The notes under the pieces were generated by a model. The model had not been told where the DNA came from. It did not search any database and saw only the letters and a program-made list of their open reading frames with translations. This document shows positions 17,169-25,766 of a stretch of DNA of 64,000 nucleotides, in pieces. Both the position numbers and the translations under genes were made by a program. Source of the DNA: an uncultured Hungatella sp. (lineage in GTDB: Bacteria; Bacillota; Clostridia; Lachnospirales; Lachnospiraceae); NCBI GenBank assembly GCA_910585435.1, contig CAJUEJ010000001.1, forward strand, positions 142,905-206,904. The letters are read 5' to 3'. Position 1 is the stretch's first letter. The number at the start of each line of letters is the position of its first letter.

Positions 17169-18963
17169 CCAGGTTTCTGGGCTGATCCACATCCAGATTT
17201 TTCCCCAGGGACGCATAATAGGCGATCAGCTGCAGGATGACGGCAATAGGAAAGACGGCGAAGGCATCGTCCACGTCCGGAATCCGGATATGGATGTCTG
17301 CCAGATTTCCCTCCACAACAGCGGAGGATTTTGTAAGTAGGATGACAAAGGCACCCCGGGCCTTTACCTCCCGGACATTGGAAATCACTTTGGAAAATAC
17401 ATGTTCCTGGGTGGCGATGGCGATGACGGGAGATCTCTCTGTGATCAGGGCGATGGTTCCGTGCTTTAGTTCTCCGGCGGCATAGGCCTCTGCGTGGATG
17501 TAAGAGATTTCCTTAAGCTTCAGGGCGCCTTCCAGAGAAAACGCATAATCCCTTCCGCGGCCGATAAAGAAGGCGTCGCTGTGCTGGATCAGGTGTGTAA
17601 CCAAATGCTTCTCCTCTTCCCTGCGGCTGATCATCGCTTCCATGGCCGGAATTACATCCAGAAGCTTAGAGAGGAAAGAGGAAGCCTGCTCTTTGGTATA
17701 TTTACCCCGGACCAGGGCCATGCGGCAGATGATCATGTAGAGGGCAGCCAGCTGGACCGAGTAGGCTTTGGTGCTGGCTACGGCTATCTCCGGCCCGGCA
17801 TGGGTGTAGAGTACATAATCGCTTTCCCGGGCGATGGTGGAACCTTTTACATTGACGATGGATAAGGTTTTGGAACCGTACGATTTTGCCAGCCTCATGG
17901 CGGCCAGGGTATCGATGGTTTCACCGGACTGGGAGATAACGATAACCAGGGTTTTTCCGTTGATCAGCGGTTCTTCATAGCGGAACTCCGAGGCGATGGA
18001 CACCATCACCGGGATCCTAAGAAGAGGCTCTGACAGCGCGCGGGCCACCATACCGGCGTGCATGGCCGTACCGCAGGCAATCACATGGATCTTGTCGCAG
18101 GTTTCAAACACAGAGTCAGGAATCTGGTCGTCTGTAAAATCAGGAAGGCCTTTGCTGATGCGGGGAAGAATCGTGTTTTTCAGGGCCTCCGGCTGCTCGT
18201 GGATCTCCTTCAGCATGAAATGGGGGAACCCGTTTTTCATGGCCGCATCCATGTTCCAGTTAACCTCCAGATACTGAGGCTCTTCCTGGCCGCCGTTTTT
18301 ATCATACAGGGTGATCCGATAAGGTGTCAGCTTTACAAGCTGCTGTTCCGGCAGCACAAAATATCGCCTGGTGTAAGGGATCAGGGCGGTCAGATCAGAA
18401 GCGATGATGGCTCCGGAGTGGGTGTAGGCTGCTACCAGAGGACTTACATTCCTTATGGCATAGATTTCCCCGGGACGGTCTTCAAACATAATACAGAAGC
18501 CGTAGGAACCGTCAAGAAGGCTTATAAGCTCCTGGACAGCTTTTTGGGGGTCGCCTTTATAGAGGAAATCCAGGATCCAGGCTGCCACCTCAGAATCGGT
18601 CTGAGACTGGAGCTTTTCTTCCAGCCCATAAGCATTTGTCAGCTCCCGGTAATTTTCGATAATGCCGTTGTGAATCAGGGTCACCCTTCCTGCCTGATGG
18701 GGATGGGCATTCTGATCCGTCACATCTCCATGGGTCGCCCAGCGGGTGTGCCCCAGGCCGCAGTGGGCGTTGTCCTGATTCCGGGAGCAGAATTCCTTCA
18801 GATTGGCTACTTTTCCTGTCTTCTTGATTAAGTGAACATTGGAGGATGTGTCAAAATAGGCAATGCCTGCGCTGTCGTATCCCCGGTACTCTAACTGTGA
18901 AAGGCCGTCAAGCAGAATCTTTTTTGCATTTAACGGGCCTGTATATCCGATAATTCCACACAT
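17146..18963 (-). CDS. glmS: Glutamine--fructose-6-phosphate aminotransferase (isomerizing)
   Basis: A 605-residue GlmS. The N-terminal class II glutaminase starts MCGIIGYTG with the nucleophilic Cys2, followed by YRGYDSAGIA and GLGHTRWATHG. Two SIS isomerase domains lie in the C-terminal half (ACGTAMHAGMVA, ISQSGETIDTL), and the protein ends DQPRNLAKSVTVE. It makes glucosamine-6-phosphate, the first step to UDP-GlcNAc for peptidoglycan. Expression should be governed by the glmS ribozyme in its leader, which self-cleaves with the product GlcN6P. Confidence 0.98.
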   Translation of the reverse strand: MCGIIGYTGPLNAKKILLDGLSQLEYRGYDSAGIAYFDTSSNVHLIKKTGKVANLKEFCSRNQDNAHCGLGHTRWATHGDVTDQNAHPHQAGRVTLIHNGIIENYRELTNAYGLEEKLQSQTDSEVAAWILDFLYKGDPQKAVQELISLLDGSYGFCIMFEDRPGEIYAIRNVSPLVAAYTHSGAIIASDLTALIPYTRRYFVLPEQQLVKLTPYRITLYDKNGGQEEPQYLEVNWNMDAAMKNGFPHFMLKEIHEQPEALKNTILPRISKGLPDFTDDQIPDSVFETCDKIHVIACGTAMHAGMVARALSEPLLRIPVMVSIASEFRYEEPLINGKTLVIVISQSGETIDTLAAMRLAKSYGSKTLSIVNVKGSTIARESDYVLYTHAGPEIAVASTKAYSVQLAALYMIICRMALVRGKYTKEQASSFLSKLLDVIPAMEAMISRREEEKHLVTHLIQHSDAFFIGRGRDYAFSLEGALKLKEISYIHAEAYAAGELKHGTIALITERSPVIAIATQEHVFSKVISNVREVKARGAFVILLTKSSAVVEGNLADIHIRIPDVDDAFAVFPIAVILQLIAYYASLGKNLDVDQPRNLAKSVTVE

Positions 18964-19059
18964 GATTTATAATCTCCATTCTTTTTTATTTTCCCATCAC
19001 AAAAAAACTGTCGTCTTTGTCTGGCAGTTGGAAAGCACAAAGCCGGATGTTGCAGTTTA

Positions 19060-19250
19060 AAAAAGTTGCTTTGGTTATACCTTGTTTGTTTTGCAGTCAC
19101 CTGCATATTTCAGGGTATATACACGCCCAAAGCGGCATGGAAGGGCATCCGCCGAAGATTCGATACTCCCTTCACCTCGTTAACCGGTTCTGCCCGGCTT
19201 AAAAGCCGTTCACGGTCGGCAAAAACTGGTGCATGGCGCTTAGCTTTGCT
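19060..19250 (-). ncRNA. glmS ribozyme (GlcN6P-activated self-cleaving riboswitch)
   Basis: On the minus strand the leader contains the conserved core: AAGCGCCATGCACC around the cleavage site, then AACGAGGTGAAGGGAGTATC and TTCGGCGGATGCCCTTCC. Cleavage is expected between 19240 and 19239 (A|GCGCC). The 3' boundary near 19060 is approximate. It lies ~100-280 nt upstream of glmS, downstream of a clear promoter. Confidence 0.92.
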
Positions 19251-19288
19251 ATTAGAAACCTGTGCCTCCTTAAACACAAGTTCTGTCT

Positions 19289-19318
19289 ATTATAACCCTA
19301 AGACAGAATATGCGTCAA
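19289..19318 (-). promoter_or_regulatory. Sigma-A type promoter for glmS
   Basis: Minus strand TTGACG (19313-19318), an 18-bp spacer and TATAAT (19289-19294). Transcription starts about 40 nt upstream of the ribozyme cleavage site. Confidence 0.75.
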
Positions 19319-19457
19319 TGAGTTGCTTCATAACTTAATGAATTGTTAATGTTTTAGCACTGTTTTTTCCGCGGGGAATGTGCTATATTTTATATTTAAC
19401 AGGAAAATTGTGTAATAGCAGGGCAGCAGGGCTGTTATGAAAAGGATTAAATGACAG

Positions 19458-21584
19458 ATGAATTTGACAAAAAAGCGAAATTACAGATGGATAGAGATTT
19501 TTTTGATGATAATCGGCGGCGGATGTTCTGTGTTTGCGTCAGAGATGTATGGTTCTGGAGACAGCGAAGGAAGCTTTCCGGTTTTTACGGCAGCAAGCAT
19601 GCAAAAGGTGCAGGGATCTGTAAAAGGGGAGGAGACAGAAGCTGAGACGGAGAGAATTTTAATAGAGAATCCGGATGGGAAGGCCGGGAAAGAGAAGGGA
19701 CAGGCAGTGCTAAAGAAGATAAAACAGGAGCCTTCCATCAACCGCCTGAATATGGCGTTCGTATTCCCGGAAGGGACGCTGGAGCCCATGGACAGTGCGG
19801 CGGGAAAGGTATTTTCTGCTCTTTCCAGAAAAGATGCCGAATGGATGGCAAGGGTGTACCGCATGTCTTCTCAATCCCCGGCCACAGTGGCAGCCAGTGC
19901 GGGAAAGAAACTGAAGCAGGGGGAGACGCCGGAGTCCTGGGGAAAGGTAAAGGTCTCTTTTTATGATGGGGACGGTAAGCCTATAAGCGGTTATTCCAAT
20001 GCCAGGGAGATTCTGTCTGTGGCCAGTGTGTATGCATACATCCATGGGATTGAGGATGAACAGACATTTATGGACTATGCCCAGGCGTTGTGGAAGGATT
20101 CTCACAGTTACCGTTTTTCAGTCAGTGATTTTTATTATTGTGACGGAAGATGCCTGGATCAGGAGGACGAGGAGGATGAGGAGGAGATAGAAGGCGCCGT
20201 CTATGATCAGGCGGAGGAGATTCTGGGCGGGGACGGAGAGGTATCTTTGGAGCAGATGTATACGGCTCAGATGGATGCGGAATCCATATACACAGAATCT
20301 GAAAGCTTTGCCGGGGAGGGGGAGCTGCCGGAGAGCAGGAAAAGCCAAAGCCAGGAAAGCAGTATCAGCGAGGGAGAGGTGGCGCCAGAGAATCAGGCCC
20401 AGGCAGAAAGCGGGGAGCAGGAGACCATTATTTTAGACGGGAACATCGGGGATCAAGGAGAGGCAGAGGCGCCGGAACCTTCGGAAATACCGGCGGAAGA
20501 GACTCTGGAGGAAGCCCTGGAAAATAAAAAGCCTGCAGAGAAGGAGACGAAGCGCGATTTTACGGAGCTGATTCGAAGGTACGATGTGGAGGATTATGAG
20601 TCTCTCATGGAGACGGCAGATCCCCAGGAGGCATCAAAGCTGTATCAGATGCATGAGGCCTATTCGGATTTCAGAGAAAAACCAAAGAAAAGCACGGCCG
20701 CTCAATCGGAAAATGAAAAGCATCCTGAAAGCTTACGGGAAACCGGGGCTTCAGCAGGGAGCGGAAAAGAGACGGACAGCCGGGAATCATCGAAAACCGG
20801 AGCAGATGTCACAGATGCCACAGCCAGAGCAGGCCAGGCATCTGAAAAGAAGAAGGGATGCCGGGGGCATGTGGATTTAACGGTAAAAGCCTACATTACC
20901 GGTTTGAAGGAGACAAAGAATTTATTTACGAAGGACAGGATTGGCAATAAGGAGGCAGACTGGTCGGAGGGCTGGCAGGGCTGGAGTGAGGAGTATCAGG
21001 CCTATGCCAGAGAACTGGAGGCACAGGACTGGTTTGATGCCTATGGCCTGACAGTTTCCACAAGCATGTACATACGCAACCCGCTGTCAGCCTCGGAGAT
21101 TTCTTACTATATGGGGCTTTTGCCGGAAGATACATCAGAGGAGAGAAAAAAGGTGATTCGCTGTGCCCTGGAATCCGTGGGAAATATTCCGTATTACTGG
21201 GGAGGAAAACCGTCAAAACCAGGATTTGACGGAAATGGATTCGGGACGGTTGTATCTCCGGACAGAAGGGGCCGCGGGCTGAGAGGGCTGGACTGCTCCG
21301 GATGGGTCAACTGGGTTTACTGGACAGCGCTGGGGGAACGTCTTCCTTATGCCAGCACCAGCGGTTTTGTCACAGGAGGAAGAAAGATTGAACGCTCCGG
21401 GATGAAGCCGGGGGATCTGATTGTAAGGACAGGAAAAGATTCCTCCCATGTAACCATGTTTTTGGCATGGGCAGAGGACGGAAGCATGTATCTGATCCAC
21501 GAGGTGGGAAATTCCACCAATAATGTCACCGTAGGCCGCTATCAGTTTGACTGGCCATATTACAGAAGCTTTCTGGATAAATAA
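19458..21584 (+). CDS. Secreted NlpC/P60 family peptidoglycan hydrolase with long acidic linker
   Basis: A 708-residue protein with an N-terminal signal-like segment (about residues 8-28). Residues ~230-480 are very acidic and low in complexity (Glu, Ser, Ala, Pro), likely a disordered spacer or wall-traversing region. The C-terminal NlpC/P60 domain begins near residue 575 (GNIPYYWGGKP). It carries the catalytic Cys613 in LDCSGWVNW, His664 in SSHVTMF and His681 in LIHEVG. It presumably cleaves stem-peptide bonds. An overlapping ATG at 19451 is in another frame. A palindromic repeat begins at its stop codon. Confidence 0.85.
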   Translation: MNLTKKRNYRWIEIFLMIIGGGCSVFASEMYGSGDSEGSFPVFTAASMQKVQGSVKGEETEAETERILIENPDGKAGKEKGQAVLKKIKQEPSINRLNMAFVFPEGTLEPMDSAAGKVFSALSRKDAEWMARVYRMSSQSPATVAASAGKKLKQGETPESWGKVKVSFYDGDGKPISGYSNAREILSVASVYAYIHGIEDEQTFMDYAQALWKDSHSYRFSVSDFYYCDGRCLDQEDEEDEEEIEGAVYDQAEEILGGDGEVSLEQMYTAQMDAESIYTESESFAGEGELPESRKSQSQESSISEGEVAPENQAQAESGEQETIILDGNIGDQGEAEAPEPSEIPAEETLEEALENKKPAEKETKRDFTELIRRYDVEDYESLMETADPQEASKLYQMHEAYSDFREKPKKSTAAQSENEKHPESLRETGASAGSGKETDSRESSKTGADVTDATARAGQASEKKKGCRGHVDLTVKAYITGLKETKNLFTKDRIGNKEADWSEGWQGWSEEYQAYARELEAQDWFDAYGLTVSTSMYIRNPLSASEISYYMGLLPEDTSEERKKVIRCALESVGNIPYYWGGKPSKPGFDGNGFGTVVSPDRRGRGLRGLDCSGWVNWVYWTALGERLPYASTSGFVTGGRKIERSGMKPGDLIVRTGKDSSHVTMFLAWAEDGSMYLIHEVGNSTNNVTVGRYQFDWPYYRSFLDK

Positions 21585-21696
21585 TGTACTCTCGGAGTCT
21601 CTCTGTGCCTGATTTTGTGAGATGGTTTTTTGTCAGATGTGCATATGACGGAAAATCAGCCACAAAGGCAGGTGCAGGAGAGATTCCGAGAGTACA
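21585..21696 (+). repeat. Palindromic repeat, copy B (most complete)
   Basis: A 112-bp imperfect palindrome. Left arm: GTACTCTCGGAGTCTCTCTG followed by TGCCTG. Right arm: CAGGTGCAGGAGAGATTCCG followed by AGAGTAC. The centre holds a second pairing between TGATTTT and GGAAAATCA. It starts at the stop of the NlpC gene. The sequence following the right arm (GTGTACAGGGGGAAAA) resembles that following copy C. Confidence 0.7.
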
Positions 21697-21833
21697 TAAT
21701 AGTGTACAGGGGGAAAAGAACAGGATGCGATACCGTATGGGAGCCAAAGCCGTACGGGGATTAGAACGGCTTTGGAACCAGAACAGCATGGGCCAAAGGA
21801 TATAAGAATGGGAATTGAAAGAGGAAAAGAGTC

Positions 21834-23546
21834 ATGGAATATCAAGATGAAGTAGAGAGAATGCGCGCCCGCAGGCAGCGCAAAAATCAGGATCCGGCAA
21901 GGCAGAGCAGTATGAGGCAGGGGAGCAGGAAAGAGCTGGAAATTATTGAGTTTGATGATTTGGAGAGACAGAGGCCATCCAGGAGGCCGTCTGGCCGTCA
22001 GGGAAATGGCATTCAGAGGAAAAGCCTTCAGGAGAAAAATTACAGCAGGGACAGGCGGTCGGAAGAGATAGCCCGCCAGGTCAGGGCCCAGAGGAAGGAG
22101 TCTGTGGCACGCCAGGCGGAGGGAAGAAGGAAAAAAAGACACAAAAAAAAGAAGGGGCCGTTTGTGCTTGTGCTTTTGCTGCTTTGCGGGCTTCTTGGAG
22201 GGCTTTTTTTCTATTTCCGGGGAGGTACTATGGGCAGCAAGTACTGGACGGTTGCTGTCTTTGGGGTGGATTCCAGAGACGGAGGGCTGGAAAAGGACAA
22301 CCATTCTGATGTGGAGATGATCTGCGTGTTGAACCGGGAGACAGGGGAAATCCGCATCGTGTCTGTGTTCCGGGATACATATATGCAGGTCAGCGAGGAA
22401 GGAAAGTATCATAAAATCAACCAGGCTTATTTTGACGGCGGACATAAACAGGCGGTGGAGGCGCTGGAGAGGAATCTGGATCTGAAAATCGATGATTATG
22501 CCACCTTCAACTGGAAGGCAGTGGCGGATGCCATCACCATTCTGGGCGGGATCGATCTGGAGATATCCGAAAGTGAATTTGCATACATAAACGGGTTTAT
22601 TACAGAGACAGTGAATTCCACCGGATTAGGTTCCTATCAGCTGGAGCATCCGGGTATGCAGCATCTGGACGGTGTGCAGGCGGTGGCTTATGCCAGGCTG
22701 CGCCTGATGGATACGGATTATAACCGGACAGCCAGACAGAGGCTGGTGATTTCACTGGCTATGGAGAAGGCAAAGCAGGCGGATTTAAAAACCCTGACTA
22801 CAGTTCTCAACACAGTGCTGCCCCAGATTTCCACCAGTGTGGGGATCAATGATCTGCTGCCACTGGCAAAGAGCATAAATAAATTTCACATAGGAGAGAA
22901 CGGTGGCTTCCCGTTTTCAAGAGGTGAAACGTATATTGGGAAGAAGGATTGCGTGATCCCGCTGACACTGGAAAGCAATGTGATTCAGCTGCACCAGTTT
23001 TTGTATGATGACACGGAATATCAGCCTTCTTCTGAGGTAAAGAGGATCAGCGCCCAGATTGCTGCTGACAGCGGAATGGGAGAGGTGGCAGAGAACGCCC
23101 CGGAGGCAAAGGCAGGAGGAAGCGGCGGTTCCTCTTCGGGACAATCCTCAGGGACACAGCCATCACAGACACAGCCTCCTGTGCCGGAGACATCGGCACA
23201 GGTGCCAGCAGAGACAGAACAGGATACTCTGGAGGAAAGTGTCCCTGAAGAGGGAACGGAGGAAGCCTCTTCAGAAGAGACGGAGAGCAGCCCGGACAGC
23301 AGTGAAGGCGGGGAGAGTGAAAGCTCAGAGGAGAATGAGACACAGCCGTCTGCGATTGGCCCGGGGGCGGGGCCTGAGGGAGGCGATTCCCCCTCTGAGA
23401 CCCTGTGGCCGGGATCGGATTCAGGTTCCTCAGGCGGCCCTCAGGGCCCTGGCGCGCAGCCTCAGCCTGGGGATATTTCCCAGGAGCCTGCAGGGCCTGG
23501 CGGATACACAGAGCCTGCAGGATCCGGGAATCCGGGTACTCCATGA
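21834..23546 (+). CDS. LytR-CpsA-Psr (LCP) family glycopolymer transferase
   Basis: A 570-residue type II membrane protein. It has a very basic cytoplasmic N-terminus (residues 1-107) and one transmembrane segment (about 109-128). The LCP catalytic domain (about 135-340) shows VFGVDSRDG, SDVEMICVLN, IVSVFRDTYM, KINQAYFDGG and VAYARLRLMDTDYNRTARQR with the phosphate-binding arginines. LCP enzymes attach teichoic acid or capsular glycopolymers to peptidoglycan. After ~residue 400 comes a ~170-residue Ser/Glu/Pro/Gly-rich tail, probably disordered in the wall. The start is set by AGAGGAAAAGAGTC. Confidence 0.92.
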   Translation: MEYQDEVERMRARRQRKNQDPARQSSMRQGSRKELEIIEFDDLERQRPSRRPSGRQGNGIQRKSLQEKNYSRDRRSEEIARQVRAQRKESVARQAEGRRKKRHKKKKGPFVLVLLLLCGLLGGLFFYFRGGTMGSKYWTVAVFGVDSRDGGLEKDNHSDVEMICVLNRETGEIRIVSVFRDTYMQVSEEGKYHKINQAYFDGGHKQAVEALERNLDLKIDDYATFNWKAVADAITILGGIDLEISESEFAYINGFITETVNSTGLGSYQLEHPGMQHLDGVQAVAYARLRLMDTDYNRTARQRLVISLAMEKAKQADLKTLTTVLNTVLPQISTSVGINDLLPLAKSINKFHIGENGGFPFSRGETYIGKKDCVIPLTLESNVIQLHQFLYDDTEYQPSSEVKRISAQIAADSGMGEVAENAPEAKAGGSGGSSSGQSSGTQPSQTQPPVPETSAQVPAETEQDTLEESVPEEGTEEASSEETESSPDSSEGGESESSEENETQPSAIGPGAGPEGGDSPSETLWPGSDSGSSGGPQGPGAQPQPGDISQEPAGPGGYTEPAGSGNPGTP

Positions 23547-23571
23547 TTAAAGGGGGAGGTTTTTAGCAACA

Positions 23572-23611
23572 AAAATCCGGCCCGTCTGTCAAAAACAAAC
23601 GGACCGATTAA
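23572..23611 (-). terminator. Terminator of the minus-strand ABC operon
   Basis: Minus strand: ATCGGTCCGT / ACGGGCCGGAT stem with a ~14-nt loop, then TTTTTG. It lies ~105 bp past the last permease gene and could also stop the LCP transcript in the other direction. Confidence 0.65.
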
Positions 23612-23715
23612 AAAGGGGAGGATAAGTATTAATTTTCTCTGGTGTATGTCATTAGTATTGACCGGAAATGGATGGTTATACATGAAATACAAAAAAATTT
23701 CAGATTTTTATCTAC

Positions 23716-24591
23716 TTATCCTTTTACGCCGCCTCCGGTAACACCTGCAATGATCTTCTCCGACAGGAAAATATACAGGATAAAGGTAGGCAGGAATACA
23801 ATAACCACTGCCGCAAACATGCCGGCCCAGTCTCCGGTGTACTTCATGGAATTGATCATGGAGTAAAGTCCCACAGCGATTGGACGCAGCTTATCGGAGT
23901 TGGCAAAGATCAGGGAGATAAAATACTCATTCCAGATATTGATAAAGTTAAATATGGTTACGGTTATGATGCCTGGCTGGGCCATAGGCAGCATAATCAG
24001 CCAGAAGGTTTTGGTGGGAGGGCATCCGTCGATGGCGGCCGCCTCCTCAAAAGCCCGCGACAGGTTGCCGAAAAATGTCATCAGGAAGATGGTGGTGTAA
24101 GGAATGTTGATGCCGATATAGAGAAAAATCAGCAAAATGGCATTGCTCATCACATGATTCAGGATTCCCAGATTGGCCACAATGCCAAACAGCGGAAGAA
24201 CGATCATAACCACCGGCACGCCCATGGCAGACACAAAGCCTGTCTGGATCAGCTTGTTTCCCGGGAATACAAACCGGGCCAGAACGTAGGCAGCCGGAGC
24301 ACAGATGACAATCAAAAGGCTGCACGAGATGACAGAGTATATAAGAGAGTTTCTGAAAATCCCGGCCACATCGGAATTGATCCATGCCTTCTCATAGTTT
24401 TCAAAATGCAGCCCTGAAGCCAGCAGCTTGTTGGAGAAAATCTCCTTGGTGGTGGAGAAGCTGGCTAACAGCACCCATCCCAGAAGAACAAAGGTGAAAG
24501 AAATCCACAGAAGCAGAATCAGGTATCCGGGGGCAAGACGAAGTTCTTTTCTCCAGTTTACCGGTTCACGGTATTTGCTTTTTTTCAACAT
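23716..24591 (-). CDS. Carbohydrate ABC transporter permease (MalG type)
   Basis: A 291-residue inner-membrane permease with six predicted helices. The EAA loop (FEEAAAIDGCPPTKTFWLIMLPMAQPG) contacts the ATPase, and the sequence ends IAGVTGGGVKG as is common for MalG relatives. It is the last gene of the sugar importer, 15 bp after the MalF-type partner. No ATP-binding subunit is encoded in the operon; in Firmicutes such importers usually share an MsmK-type ATPase made elsewhere. Confidence 0.92.
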   Translation of the reverse strand: MLKKSKYREPVNWRKELRLAPGYLILLLWISFTFVLLGWVLLASFSTTKEIFSNKLLASGLHFENYEKAWINSDVAGIFRNSLIYSVISCSLLIVICAPAAYVLARFVFPGNKLIQTGFVSAMGVPVVMIVLPLFGIVANLGILNHVMSNAILLIFLYIGINIPYTTIFLMTFFGNLSRAFEEAAAIDGCPPTKTFWLIMLPMAQPGIITVTIFNFINIWNEYFISLIFANSDKLRPIAVGLYSMINSMKYTGDWAGMFAAVVIVFLPTFILYIFLSEKIIAGVTGGGVKG

Positions 24592-24606
24592 AATCTTCCC
24601 CTCCTT

Positions 24607-25512
24607 TTAGAATTCCAGGTCATCATCTTTCAGAAGATGGTTGCACACCCAGAAGATAGCTACCACGCAGATGCTTAGGAGAACGCCGATGGCGGCGCCC
24701 AGGCCGGAGTTCCTCTCCGTGATGCTGTTTCCTGCACCGAAGATCTGCATATACATGTAAACCATGGGGGTGATAGTCTGTGTGTCCGCCGTAACGGTGG
24801 AAAACAGCTGAGACCACACGAAGAAGCCCACACTGGTAACACTCCACATGGTAATGTTCGTCTTAAAAACACCCTTTAACAGAGGAAGCGTGATATAACG
24901 GAACTGATTGAATTTGTTGGCTCCGTCCAACGTGGCGGCCTCAAAATAATCGGCGCTGATGCGCTCAATGCCGCTGGCAAAAATAAGCATGTGATATCCA
25001 ACCATTCCAAAACAGTAGGCAAGTAAAAGAGCAGCAAATTTGTGGTCATTGTCCAGCCACTGAACCTTGGCTAAGCTTGTAAGGCCCAGATTGGAAAAAA
25101 CGGTTTTTAAGAGGCCGAACTTGGGGCTGTATACATACTGAAGCCACATGGTAGCCAGGGCAACGGCACTGACGATATTGGGCAGATAGATAACCGCCCG
25201 GAAAAAGCTTTTAAAGCGGATTCCGCTGGTGATGATGACAGCAAACAAAAGAGCCAGAGACATAACGATAAGGCCTCCGAAAAGCCAGATCCGAAGCAGA
25301 TTCCACATGGAGATACGGAACAAACTGGTATTGGCTAACTTCACAAAGTTATCCAGGCCTGTAAACTGCCATTTAGCTACCGGGTCCGTGATTCCGTCGA
25401 TCCTGAAAAAGCTCATGATAATGGTGCGGATGATGGGATATAGGAAAATAATAGAAAATATCAACACTGCCGGAGCTAAAAACAGTATGATCATGCCTTT
25501 ATTTCGTTTCAT
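24607..25512 (-). CDS. Carbohydrate ABC transporter permease (MalF type)
   Basis: A 301-residue permease, predicted six helices, with the EAA loop as YFEAATLDGANKFNQFRYITLP. A Shine-Dalgarno GGGGGAAACCGGG precedes the start. It pairs with the downstream MalG-type protein and the upstream binding lipoprotein to import a sugar, most plausibly galacto-N-biose/lacto-N-biose given the adjacent GH112 phosphorylase. A terminator hairpin and a 165-bp palindrome separate it from the binding-protein gene, probably setting a lower permease level. Confidence 0.92.
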   Translation of the reverse strand: MKRNKGMIILFLAPAVLIFSIIFLYPIIRTIIMSFFRIDGITDPVAKWQFTGLDNFVKLANTSLFRISMWNLLRIWLFGGLIVMSLALLFAVIITSGIRFKSFFRAVIYLPNIVSAVALATMWLQYVYSPKFGLLKTVFSNLGLTSLAKVQWLDNDHKFAALLLAYCFGMVGYHMLIFASGIERISADYFEAATLDGANKFNQFRYITLPLLKGVFKTNITMWSVTSVGFFVWSQLFSTVTADTQTITPMVYMYMQIFGAGNSITERNSGLGAAIGVLLSICVVAIFWVCNHLLKDDDLEF

Positions 25513-25539
25513 CCCGGTTTCCCCCTTTCATTAATAAAA

Positions 25540-25561
25540 GGCGGCAGCGAATCCTGCCGCC
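25540..25561 (-). terminator. Intra-operon terminator/attenuator hairpin
   Basis: Perfect stem GGCGGCAG / CTGCCGCC with a 6-nt loop, followed on the minus strand by TTTTATTAA. It sits between the binding-protein gene and the permease start, so it should cut permease transcription relative to the binding protein. Confidence 0.8.
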
Positions 25562-25601
25562 TTTTTAGTTTTTGCTCTTCCGGCACTGCCGGAGAAATTA
25601 T

Positions 25602-25766
25602 TAGTACTGACTTGCGGAAATAACGGTGAATTAAGTGCCTGATGTCTGCGTCATCTGTGCGTCTGCAAAGCGACGGCGTAGTGGTGCCTACGTCTAGCTT
25701 TGCAGGCGTGCAGAGGGCGTAGGCAGCGGGTGCTTAATTCACTGGAATTTCCGCAAGGCAGTACTA
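25602..25766. repeat. 165-bp long palindrome between binding-protein and permease genes
   Basis: Outer arms of ~38 bp: TAGTACTGACTTGCGGAAAT at one end and ATTTCCGCAAGGCAGTACTA at the other, with GTGAATTAAG / CTTAATTCAC next. Inner arms continue through CTGCAAAGC / GCTTTGCAG and GGCGTAG / CCTACG. The end at 25766 coincides with the stop codon of the binding-protein gene. As RNA it would form one long hairpin. Confidence 0.85.

Noticed and set aside
21725..21805. A 26-codon reading frame (MRYRMGAKAVRGLERLW...) after repeat copy B with GGGGGA upstream.
   Set aside because: It is short, basic and unlike any known peptide, and the upstream G-rich site is part of the repeat; a real leader peptide is possible but not supported.
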